Assembly: GCA_964507825.1 (NCBI GenBank)
Contig: CAZDQM010000036.1
Coordinates: 1-5,413, forward strand
Direction: 5' to 3'
DNA from: JAWVZS01 sp964507825
Lineage (GTDB): Archaea > Thermoproteota > Nitrososphaeria > Nitrososphaerales > Nitrosopumilaceae
Length of the DNA: 5,413 bases
This document shows, piece by piece, positions 1 through 5,409 of this stretch. The notes under the pieces were generated by a model. The model did no database searches. It saw only the letters and a list, made by a program, of their open reading frames with translations, and was not told the origin of the DNA. A program made the position numbers and the translations under genes. The first letter of the stretch is position 1. Each line of letters opens with the position of its first letter.

Positions 1-42
1 TGACTGGTACATCACGCAGCCGATAGTCAATCCTTGACTTGA
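1..42 (+). rRNA. Possible 3' end of 23S rRNA gene (partial)
   Basis: The first bases (GACTGGTAC, then GCCGA, then CTTGACTT) resemble in order and spacing the conserved end of 23S rRNA, where a GACCGGTACTAAT-like block is followed by a CCGA-like block and a final strand that pairs with the 5' end of the molecule. No reading frame of note is present, and T-runs follow at 77-107, as after a transcription unit. A contig that starts at an rRNA end is also a common assembly result. The middle of the block (ATCACGCA) departs from the bacterial consensus, and I recall the archaeal form only approximately, so this is a tentative call. The 3' boundary is a guess. The rest of the gene would lie upstream of the window. 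Confidence 0.4.
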
Positions 43-76
43 ATCGTTTTGCCAACTATACTTTGTTGGGTGGTGA

Positions 77-107
77 TTTTTGTTAAGTTGTGGGGTTTGT
101 TTTCTTT
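77..107 (+). terminator. T-rich tract, possible terminator of upstream rRNA unit
   Basis: TTTTT at 77-81 and TTTGTTTTCTTT at 96-107 form the kind of oligo-T signal at which archaeal RNA polymerase terminates without a hairpin. It lies just after the possible 23S end, where a terminator would be expected. Confidence 0.3.
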
Positions 108-120
108 AAGTATCTAACTA

Positions 121-135
121 AAAACTGTTAGTTTT
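121..135. repeat. Small inverted repeat AAAACT-gtt-AGTTTT
   Basis: There are perfect 6-base arms (121-126 and 130-135) around a 3-base centre in non-coding DNA. An overlapping CTAAC/GTTAG pair lies at 114-118 and 127-131. It could be a regulator site, part of the rRNA trailer, or chance in AT-rich sequence. Confidence 0.2.
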
Positions 136-372
136 GAGGCAAAAATCAGAGTATGATATCACCATCTAATTTATCGGTACTAATACAAATTCGTGATATG
201 TACACGATTACCATCATGATGATTTATTGTCAAAACTTGTCAGAGTCACTCCTGCGCCGCCCATAATGTGTAGCACAGTCTATAATATTACTACGATAAT
301 CCATACTGTACGCACAGTCATGGTCCGTGGTCCGGTAGATTCACCGTGCAATGAGGCGCCACCACATACCAG

Positions 373-380
373 AATATATT
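373..380 (+). promoter_or_regulatory. TATA-like box for the HNH gene
   Basis: AATATATT is centred about 27 bases upstream of the ATG at 404, the distance expected for a leaderless archaeal transcript beginning at that ATG. No Shine-Dalgarno sequence precedes the ATG, which also fits leaderless initiation. Confidence 0.3.
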
Positions 381-403
381 TGGCATCTAGGATGAATTTA
401 CTT

Positions 404-1402
404 ATGGGAACTAGAGTTCCATCTAATGCCGAATTACGGAAAGCATTCTTGCGCATACTGACAAGGGGGAGTAAGAATAACACATACAAGTTCGCTCTAG
501 CCCGGGCCCTGCTCGAGCACTGTAGAAAACAGGCAGATTATGGATCAGATTCCAGCATCAGGGATCACGTGACATATGACTATCTTGCAGAATCCTTTGT
601 AAAGTATTACTGGCATCAAGAGTCCTTATTCAGAATAAAACAGAGCTTTAGTACAAAAAGTATGCCTTATGCAGTGCAAATCATACAGGAAAAGTTTGGA
701 AACGATCCCGCCAAGACATTCAAGGATGTCAACAGGAAGGCCAAGGAGGCGGCAGAAGAGAGTATGATGAAGAAGGTGTTTGGAAACGAAAACAGTGGCA
801 CGTCCCAGGTCGTGCCTAGGTTCCAAAATATCAGGGGGCTCAGCAGTGAGGATGCAAGCATATTCTACACTTACAGCGACAAGGAAAAGATAATCCATCT
901 CAAAGATGGAGTCTCTACGTTTTTGAGTAGCCATTACGACGTGCTACTAAAGGCCGTCTTGGTAGAGTGGACGCGATATCTTGAAAAAATAAACACCATG
1001 CCCAAGCTAGTCTCAAAGATAGAGAATGCCAACGCGAAGAGAGGTAGTCTTGCCAAGTACCGCACCATGTTCAAGGACTCCACCCACTGTTTTTACTGCT
1101 GTGCCAGACTAGAGAGAAATTACATAAACGTCGACCATTTTATACCGTGGTCCTACATGTTTGACGACGATCCTTGGAATCTGGTTCTATGCTGCCAGAA
1201 TTGCAACCTACAAAAGAGCGACTCACTTGTACAGCCAAAGTTTACAGAGTGTCTGATTGATAGAAACCACAGCTATTATGATCGACTCAGGGAAATGAGA
1301 CAATCGCTTGATCTTCTCGATACGGGAAAAGGTTGGCCCACAGAGATACACCGCAACTATAACAGCTGCAAAGAGTCCGGATTCATAGTAAAATGTCTAT
1401 AA
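404..1402 (+). CDS. Stand-alone HNH endonuclease
   Basis: A predicted metal-dependent DNA endonuclease of 332 residues. The HNH/zinc-finger domain lies near the C-terminus (about 220-275 from the 404 start). Zinc ligands are C229, C232, C264 and C267. D244-H245 carries the general-base His, N259 is the middle Asn, and N268 with K271 closes the motif, so the catalytic set looks intact. The N-terminal part (about 10-85) is helical, with patches such as NNTYKFALARALLEH and YLAESFVKYYWHQ that I associate with restriction-like HNH proteins. A Lys/Glu-rich stretch around 95-125 links the two parts. No methyltransferase or toxin/antitoxin partner is visible, so a defence role is inference. The gene stands alone, with spacers on both sides. 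Start: ATG 404 fits the TATA box spacing. ATG 392 and TTG 227 are in frame, but the extra 55 or so residues from 227 look non-homologous. The nuclease call is firm; the biological role is open. Confidence 0.85.
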   Translation: MGTRVPSNAELRKAFLRILTRGSKNNTYKFALARALLEHCRKQADYGSDSSIRDHVTYDYLAESFVKYYWHQESLFRIKQSFSTKSMPYAVQIIQEKFGNDPAKTFKDVNRKAKEAAEESMMKKVFGNENSGTSQVVPRFQNIRGLSSEDASIFYTYSDKEKIIHLKDGVSTFLSSHYDVLLKAVLVEWTRYLEKINTMPKLVSKIENANAKRGSLAKYRTMFKDSTHCFYCCARLERNYINVDHFIPWSYMFDDDPWNLVLCCQNCNLQKSDSLVQPKFTECLIDRNHSYYDRLREMRQSLDLLDTGKGWPTEIHRNYNSCKESGFIVKCL

Positions 1403-1499
1403 AATAATTCCATTTTCACTGATCCGATTCTTGTATAGATATCATACTTGGAGAAATTTATCCATCCCAAAAGACACCTAAATTTAAGCGATTTTTGTC

Positions 1500-1513
1500 G
1501 GAAAATTTTTTCC
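1500..1513. repeat. Palindrome GGAAAA-tt-TTTTCC
   Basis: Perfect 6-base arms sit around a 2-base centre, in the spacer between the HNH and LLM genes. It lies 25-45 bases upstream of the presumed promoter of the operon, a place where an activator or repressor could bind. Its T6 run (1506-1511), with TTTTT at 1491-1495, could equally end transcription of the HNH gene. Confidence 0.25.
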
Positions 1514-1537
1514 TAAAGTCAGAACCAAATCTGCCGC

Positions 1538-1549
1538 AAAAAAATAAAG
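1538..1549 (+). promoter_or_regulatory. TATA-like box for the LLM-thiolase-DUF35 operon
   Basis: AAAAAAATAAAG is centred about 27 bases upstream of the ATG at 1572. That matches a leaderless transcript starting at that codon. No comparable element sits 27 bases before the alternative ATG at 1551. Confidence 0.35.
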
Positions 1550-1571
1550 CATGGATCAATACATCATATTC

Positions 1572-2537
1572 ATGAGACTCTCATTTAGCCTAGGATCACT
1601 GCTTGGCATCCAAGACGTCCAAAACTGCATAGCAGAACTGGCAAAAAAGGAACCAGATACAATCTGGATTCCAGAGACGTGGGGCGTGGAAAACTTTTCA
1701 ATGTTATCGGCGGTCGCAGCGCAAACCCGCACGGCAAGAATAGGTTCATCAATAATCAACATCTATTCGCGCAGTCCCTCTCTGATTGCAATGGGCGCGG
1801 TTACCATAGATACCATATCGCGTGGAAGGTTCATCATAGGACTTGGAACTAGCAGTATTCCAATAGTGGAGGACCTGCACGGCCATACATTTGATAGTCC
1901 CGTGCAAAGAATGAGAGAGTATGTAGACATAATCCGGCTTGCCACGTCCGGGCAACGCATCAATTACGAGGGGAAATTCTTCAAGCTACGCAACTTTTCA
2001 CTACTGATAAAACCGTTCAGGCCCAAGATCCCAATATACATGGCAGCAGTAAACCAAAAGATGATCAATCTGGCATGGGAGGAGGCTGACGGTATAATCC
2101 TTTACCTGCGCCCAAAGTCCGAGATGAAAAAGACCATAGAGACCATGCAGGCAAAAAGAAAGATAGAGGTGACATGCCAGGTAATCACCGCGGTCTCAGA
2201 GGATGCCGAGCGCGCCATTCTCCGCGCAAAAAAGACGCTGGCGTTTTACATAGCAGTAGGCAAAATATACCAAGAGTTTCTAGCCGCAAACGGCTACCGA
2301 GAAGAGACCGCATCCATTACGGAAGAGTATAAAAAATCAGGCCTAAAAAATATACACGATTTCGTTACCGACTCCATGATACATGATATTGCAGTATGCG
2401 GGACACCAGAGGATGCAAGAAAACAGATTACATCACTAGAGTCACTCGGCATAGATTTACCCATAATACAATTCAACCCAGTAGGTGATGTAACGGACTC
2501 TTTTAAGATTGTGCAAAAAACGTTTTCAGGGACATGA
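1572..2537 (+). CDS. LLM-class F420/flavin-dependent oxidoreductase
   Basis: A luciferase-like TIM-barrel oxidoreductase of 321 residues, the normal family length, often annotated in archaea as a methylene-tetrahydromethanopterin reductase-like protein. Visible family marks are WIPETWG near residue 32, the N-x-Y-x-R-x-P motif at 63-69 (the region of the cofactor-binding bulge in Mer-type enzymes), DTISRGRFIIGLGTS at 80-94, KPFRPKIPIYMAA at 147-159, EEADGII at 170-176 and a C-terminal AVCGTPEDARKQI helix. These enzymes transfer hydride using F420 or FMN. Group-level knowledge (F420 in Thaumarchaeota) makes F420 more likely, but the substrate is unknown and true Mer activity should not be assumed. 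Start: I prefer ATG 1572 because of the TATA spacing and because family members usually begin M-K/R-x-S/G; ATG 1551 would add seven residues. The stop overlaps the thiolase start in ATGA, so the two are translationally coupled. Confidence 0.85.
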   Translation: MRLSFSLGSLLGIQDVQNCIAELAKKEPDTIWIPETWGVENFSMLSAVAAQTRTARIGSSIINIYSRSPSLIAMGAVTIDTISRGRFIIGLGTSSIPIVEDLHGHTFDSPVQRMREYVDIIRLATSGQRINYEGKFFKLRNFSLLIKPFRPKIPIYMAAVNQKMINLAWEEADGIILYLRPKSEMKKTIETMQAKRKIEVTCQVITAVSEDAERAILRAKKTLAFYIAVGKIYQEFLAANGYREETASITEEYKKSGLKNIHDFVTDSMIHDIAVCGTPEDARKQITSLESLGIDLPIIQFNPVGDVTDSFKIVQKTFSGT

Positions 2538-3646
2538 TAAACAGAGTATGCATATCGGCAGTCGGGTGCACGGACTTTACAAGAGAGTCCCTGCCCGTAG
2601 ATACAGTAATGTTTGACGCGGTAAAATCACTATTCCAAAGCAACCACAACATAAGCAGGGATCAAATAGATGCCGTACTCATATCCACCAACGATAACTC
2701 AAAATATCTCGGGGCAGTCGTGTCAGAGTCCGTCGGGATTCAGCCCAAGACAACCCACAGTATAGAAAGCATGTGCAGTTCCGGCACAAGCGCAATCGCG
2801 TCTGCCTATGCATACATAGCATCAGGACTCTCAGATATTGTACTAGTCGTGGGAGGAGACCGTTATGATGGGCCGGGCCACGTACTAGAGTGGGACGAGT
2901 CAAGAGGCAGCTTCAGGCACCCCATATTCTGGGCGTCGCTGTTTACAAGGTCGTACAAGGACGCCTTTGGTATAAGGGACGAGGATCTAGCATCAATCCC
3001 GGCAAAGAACCATCGCAACGCGCAGGACAACCCCAACGCCATATCACGAAATCAATACAGCATAAGCGACGTGCTCGAATCAAGGGCCGTCACAGACGAT
3101 CTGCGCCTCTTAGAGTGTTCCCGGCCGTCGACGGGTGGCGCCGCCCTGCTGATGACATCAGAGCAGGCAGCCAGACACATTACAGATATACCTGTCTGGA
3201 TTACCGGGATCGGTCAGAGAACCGTCTCGGCAAGATTAGCACGAACGGGCGGCTTTACAAGCATGCAGTCCACTCTGGACGCGTCTAGGCAGGCGCTGAT
3301 GATGGCCGGGATCGGTCCCAAAGATATAGACGTAGCCGAGGTCCATGACGCGTTTGCAGTATGCGAGGCGCTGGCTCTGGAGGATATCGGCTTTGCAGAA
3401 AGGGGCCGCGGCGCGTCGTTTGCCCGGTACCTGTACGATACCGGAGACAAAAAAATAAACCCGCGCGGCGGACTGATCGGGGCAGGACATCCCCCCGGAG
3501 CAACCGGAGTCGCCCAGACAGTCGAGATTGCAAGCCAGCTGCAAAACAACGCAGGCAAACGTCAGGCAGACTCGCCAAAAAACGGCCTAGTCCACAACAT
3601 GTCGGCGGCCGCCACATCCTCAACGGTACTGGTGATGTCAAACTGA
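2534..3646 (+). CDS. Thiolase (acetyl-CoA acetyltransferase-like, archaeal/SCPx type)
   Basis: A cytosolic thiolase-fold enzyme of 370 residues, slightly shorter than the usual 385-395. The N-terminal domain carries the nucleophilic C81 in SMCSSGTSA. The C-terminal domain has the VHDAF motif (H271) and the NPRGGLIGAGHPPGATG block with catalytic H319. Such enzymes condense or cleave acyl-CoAs by Claisen chemistry; in archaea they commonly make acetoacetyl-CoA together with a DUF35 protein, which is the next gene here. Odd points: the usual HDCF is HDAF, and the C-terminal Gly-rich turn is HNMSAAATSS, so neither usual place for a second catalytic Cys holds one. The ATG overlaps the LLM stop as ATGA, with only a weak AGGGA upstream, so coupling probably drives initiation. 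The stop overlaps the DUF35 start as CTGA. Acetyl-CoA acetyltransferase is the best guess; a longer-chain or purely degradative substrate is possible. Confidence 0.88.
   Translation: MINRVCISAVGCTDFTRESLPVDTVMFDAVKSLFQSNHNISRDQIDAVLISTNDNSKYLGAVVSESVGIQPKTTHSIESMCSSGTSAIASAYAYIASGLSDIVLVVGGDRYDGPGHVLEWDESRGSFRHPIFWASLFTRSYKDAFGIRDEDLASIPAKNHRNAQDNPNAISRNQYSISDVLESRAVTDDLRLLECSRPSTGGAALLMTSEQAARHITDIPVWITGIGQRTVSARLARTGGFTSMQSTLDASRQALMMAGIGPKDIDVAEVHDAFAVCEALALEDIGFAERGRGASFARYLYDTGDKKINPRGGLIGAGHPPGATGVAQTVEIASQLQNNAGKRQADSPKNGLVHNMSAAATSSTVLVMSN
3631..3636 (+). promoter_or_regulatory. Shine-Dalgarno site for the DUF35 gene
   Basis: GGTGAT is a perfect six-base match to the complement of the archaeal 16S rRNA 3' tail (AGGAGGTGATC). 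It lies inside the thiolase gene, six bases before the CTG at 3643. It decides the start of a gene that has no ATG, GTG or TTG nearby. Confidence 0.55.
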
Positions 3647-3939
3647 ATCCCATTCTCCAAATCTCAAAATGCGCGTCATGCAATACCGTAACGTGGCCGC
3701 AGCGCCAGTATTGCGGCACATGCTTTGAAAAAACAAAAACCGTCGACGCGTCATCTAGAGGCAAAATTATCGGCTTTTCCAAAAAGGACGGAATCTACTT
3801 TTGCATGACCGAGTTTGACGGCATCAGGCTACTATGCTCCCTTGATTCCAATAAAACGCCTCGTATAGGGCAGACGGCGCTGCTTTTAAGCCACAAAAAG
3901 ACGAAACAGGGCTACATCTTTGAGATAGGGCTGGTGTAA
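3643..3939 (+). CDS. DUF35 zinc-ribbon/OB-fold protein, thiolase partner, CTG start
   Basis: A 98-residue protein with an N-terminal rubredoxin-like zinc ribbon (C10, C13, C24, C27, spacing CX2C-X10-CX2C, with WPQRQYC before the second pair), then an OB-fold-like beta region from about residue 40 (GKIIGFSKKDGIYF, DGIRLLCSL, TPRIGQTALLL, YIFEIGLV). In a structurally studied archaeal complex, a DUF35 protein bridges thiolase and HMG-CoA synthase and helps pass acetoacetyl-CoA between them; partnership with the adjacent thiolase is therefore likely. No ATG, GTG or TTG lies in frame near the domain. The best start is CTG at 3643, overlapping the thiolase stop as CTGA (the same geometry as the ATGA junction upstream) and preceded by GGTGAT. 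The frame stays open upstream to ATG 3361, but those codons encode Arg/Pro-rich shadow sequence over the thiolase gene. ATT 3652 is a less likely start. A sequencing error turning ATG into CTG cannot be excluded. Confidence 0.8.
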   Translation: MNPILQISKCASCNTVTWPQRQYCGTCFEKTKTVDASSRGKIIGFSKKDGIYFCMTEFDGIRLLCSLDSNKTPRIGQTALLLSHKKTKQGYIFEIGLV

Positions 3940-3946
3940 GGTATTG

Positions 3947-3953
3947 TATAATA
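3947..3953 (+). promoter_or_regulatory. TATA-like box for the Hjc-like gene
   Basis: TATAATA begins eight bases after the DUF35 stop and predicts a transcript start near 3976. A second TATA-like stretch (ATATACT, 3961-3967) would give a start near 3990. Either leaves a leader of about 40-57 bases before ATG 4033, which has its own Shine-Dalgarno site. Confidence 0.35.
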
Positions 3954-3978
3954 ACCATCCATATACTAGATGCGGGGA

Positions 3979-3987
3979 TTTTTTCTT
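3979..3987 (+). terminator. T-tract, possible terminator of the DUF35 operon
   Basis: TTTTTTCTT lies about 40 bases after the DUF35 stop, without a strong hairpin, as is typical for archaeal termination. It lies downstream of the putative promoter of the next gene, so the end of one unit and the leader of the next appear to overlap. Confidence 0.3.
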
Positions 3988-4018
3988 CAAATCATGGCCG
4001 CGTTATCCGTATACGTTC

Positions 4019-4023
4019 AGGAG
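4019..4023 (+). promoter_or_regulatory. Shine-Dalgarno site deciding start at 4033
   Basis: AGGAG matches the archaeal anti-Shine-Dalgarno and ends nine bases before ATG 4033. The other in-frame starts, ATG 3970 and ATG 3994, have no such site. Confidence 0.45.
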
Positions 4024-4032
4024 ACAGAAGAG

Positions 4033-4539
4033 ATGAGTACATCGATACGCAACAAAAGGATTGCAAGAACAAGGCGCCAGCGCGGATACACGTGGGAGGA
4101 TACGCTAGTAAAGCGATTCAATGGAGTCGATTCTTGGAAGGGATTCCGCCTCGGCTCCCCAAGCGTGGCCCTGCCCGATATTCTAGCGGTAAGCAATAAG
4201 AACAGCACCATCTATACTATAGAGGCCAAGTCCGGAACCGGCACCACGCTGCAGGTTCCAGCCGACCAGGTCGAAAAGTGCAGGAAATGGACAGATACCT
4301 TCACGGTATATCAGAGACGACACGTCATCCTAGCATTCAAGTTCCTTTCAAAGAAACGGATCGGAACAGGCCAGTACGAGAGGCGCCAGCTCAGGGAGTT
4401 CTTCAAGGTGTGGGGTCCATATACAACGCCAGTTGACTGTGTGTGCACGTATGACGGGAATACCTATTCCATAAAGAACGGCACGAGGCGCAGGCTAGTC
4501 CTAAAAGATATACAAATGCCGTTTAAATCAAGGTACTAG
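4033..4539 (+). CDS. Hjc-like PD-(D/E)XK nuclease
   Basis: A 168-residue nuclease resembling archaeal Holliday junction resolvase Hjc. Visible core: a basic N-terminus (NKRIARTRRQRG), E22 in the first helix (WEDTLVKRF), R39 and the LGSPSVALPD loop leading to D49, then E64-A-K66 after the IYTI strand. The order and spacing of E, D and E-x-K match the Hjc active site. Hjc proteins are usually about 130-145 residues; here a further 30 or so form an extra segment (CVCTYDGNTYSIKNG, then a basic end). Hjc cuts four-way junctions in recombination and fork repair. This could be a true resolvase or a paralogue with another DNA target. The start at 4033 is chosen because of AGGAG upstream and because the core begins directly after it; ATG 3970 would add 21 unremarkable residues and place a T6 tract in the coding region. 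It is likely transcribed alone, since promoter-like and T-tract elements flank it on both sides. Confidence 0.7.
   Translation: MSTSIRNKRIARTRRQRGYTWEDTLVKRFNGVDSWKGFRLGSPSVALPDILAVSNKNSTIYTIEAKSGTGTTLQVPADQVEKCRKWTDTFTVYQRRHVILAFKFLSKKRIGTGQYERRQLREFFKVWGPYTTPVDCVCTYDGNTYSIKNGTRRRLVLKDIQMPFKSRY
4522..4528 (+). promoter_or_regulatory. TATA-like box for the last gene
   Basis: TTTAAAT lies inside the last codons of the Hjc-like gene. It predicts a transcript start near 4552, six bases before ATG 4558. Confidence 0.35.
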
Positions 4540-4550
4540 AATACCGATCC

Positions 4551-4556
4551 TTTTTT
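4551..4556 (+). terminator. T6 tract after the Hjc-like gene
   Basis: TTTTTT lies 12 bases after the Hjc-like stop and directly before the next ATG. It could end the upstream transcript, or it may simply be part of the next gene's start region. Confidence 0.25.
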
Positions 4557-4557
4557 A

Positions 4558-5409
4558 ATGAATGCAGGTAAACGGTATGGCATGGCAGATGCAGGCAAGG
4601 CGCTCGGATTTGTAAATCCCGAAAAAGGGCCCAAGCATTACATCCGAAGATACCTAAACGAGTCCGAGTATAGGGATTGGTTCCACCGTAATTATCCAGA
4701 TTACACAATATACCGGGGAATCGGCATATCCGAAGACGAGTTCAGGAGTATAGTAGACGAATTAACCATCCAGGATACATCAGGGCAGGGAGCCGACATG
4801 CCAAAAGAAGGTCCAGGTAAACAGGACTCCCAAAGGCACGCGGCCCAGGATGATACAGGCAGTCAAGATACAAGTGATCAGGACAGTTTGACTAGGCTAA
4901 AAGAGCTAGCAGAAAGGATCAAGCAGGAGGAGGATACAGAGTCCCTCACGGTAGGAAACGCCGAAGAGGCGCGTCCAAGGGGGGAGGATCTTGCAAGAAC
5001 CGTCTTTGACTCTTATTCAGACGAGAGTACGAGCTATGATCGGCGCACGTTTGAAGAGTTTGTAGATGAGAGGATTCTAGTCAGCAGAGACTTGTTTGGA
5101 AAAAAGGAGATGAAGATCAAGATTCTGGAGGTCTCCGATGAGATCCAAGAGTCAAAGATCCGGTGGAAGTTCGGTGACCGTGTAAAGGTAAACAAAATTC
5201 TAATCACCATAAAGCATCTAGATTCCATGAAGGTCGAAGAGGGAGAATTTGACATAGAGGCCATAGAAAAAGAGCTTGCAGAAAAACGCCACTATTCGTC
5301 GACGAATCGCTGGATTCCTGCCGCAGATATCAAAAACGGCTATATTGTAAATTCAAAGCATACGGCGCTGATCAGCGACGCCGTGGCGCTAGATTATATA
5401 ATATTCTAA
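4558..5409 (+). CDS. Conserved-looking protein of unknown function
   Basis: A 283-residue soluble protein that I cannot assign to a characterised family. Three parts are visible. The N-terminal module (about 1-70) is rich in aromatic and charged residues (KHYIRRYLNESEYRDWFHRN, then YPDYTIYRGIGISEDEF) and looks like a compact helical domain. Residues about 72-110 form a hydrophilic Asp/Gln/Ser/Gly linker, followed by a charged helix (110-125, LTRLKELAERIKQEE). The C-terminal part (about 140-283) mixes helix and strand (KIRWKFGDRVKVNKILITIKH; RWIPAADIKNGYIVN) and ends in YIIF. There is no signal peptide, membrane segment, Cys pair or known catalytic motif. I recall similar N-terminal modules in other thaumarchaeal hypothetical proteins, but could not check. 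Start: ATG 4558, about six bases after the transcript start predicted by the TATA-like box; ATG 4582 is possible. The function is unknown, and being next to the Hjc-like gene is weak evidence for a DNA-related role. Confidence 0.75.
   Translation: MNAGKRYGMADAGKALGFVNPEKGPKHYIRRYLNESEYRDWFHRNYPDYTIYRGIGISEDEFRSIVDELTIQDTSGQGADMPKEGPGKQDSQRHAAQDDTGSQDTSDQDSLTRLKELAERIKQEEDTESLTVGNAEEARPRGEDLARTVFDSYSDESTSYDRRTFEEFVDERILVSRDLFGKKEMKIKILEVSDEIQESKIRWKFGDRVKVNKILITIKHLDSMKVEEGEFDIEAIEKELAEKRHYSSTNRWIPAADIKNGYIVNSKHTALISDAVALDYIIF

Larger units (their letters stand above)
43..403. other. AT-rich spacer before the HNH gene
   Basis: I find no convincing gene in this stretch. It holds T-runs (77-107), an inverted repeat AAAACT-gtt-AGTTTT (121-135), a weaker one TCGTG-N7-CACGA (191-207) and a TATA-like box (373-380). 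A 22-codon ORF (198-266) has no protein-like character. The HNH reading frame is open back to a TTG at 227, but the residues it would add (rich in Thr, Pro, Val and Ile) do not look like part of the nuclease fold. Confidence 0.5.

Noticed and set aside
198..266. 22-codon ORF before the HNH gene
   Set aside because: There is no ribosome-binding site, no protein-like pattern and no partner; it is likely chance.
227..403. N-terminal extension of the HNH protein from TTG 227
   Set aside because: The frame is open, but the added residues lack the character of the rest of the protein, the start is TTG without a Shine-Dalgarno site, and a TATA-like box with correct spacing supports ATG 404. It cannot be fully excluded.
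2890..3288. Plus-strand ORF of 132 codons inside the thiolase gene
   Set aside because: It is an out-of-frame shadow with basic, low-information sequence, while the thiolase frame holds clear family motifs.
3361..3642. Upstream half of the open frame that contains the DUF35 protein
   Set aside because: It lies wholly over the conserved C-terminal domain of the thiolase and encodes Arg/Pro-rich shadow sequence with no family character. Only the part from about 3643 is real.
3285..3782. Minus-strand ORF of 165 codons
   Set aside because: It runs antisense across the thiolase and DUF35 genes; its length is explained by the GC-rich codon use of those genes. The other minus-strand ORFs over the coding genes are rejected for the same reason.
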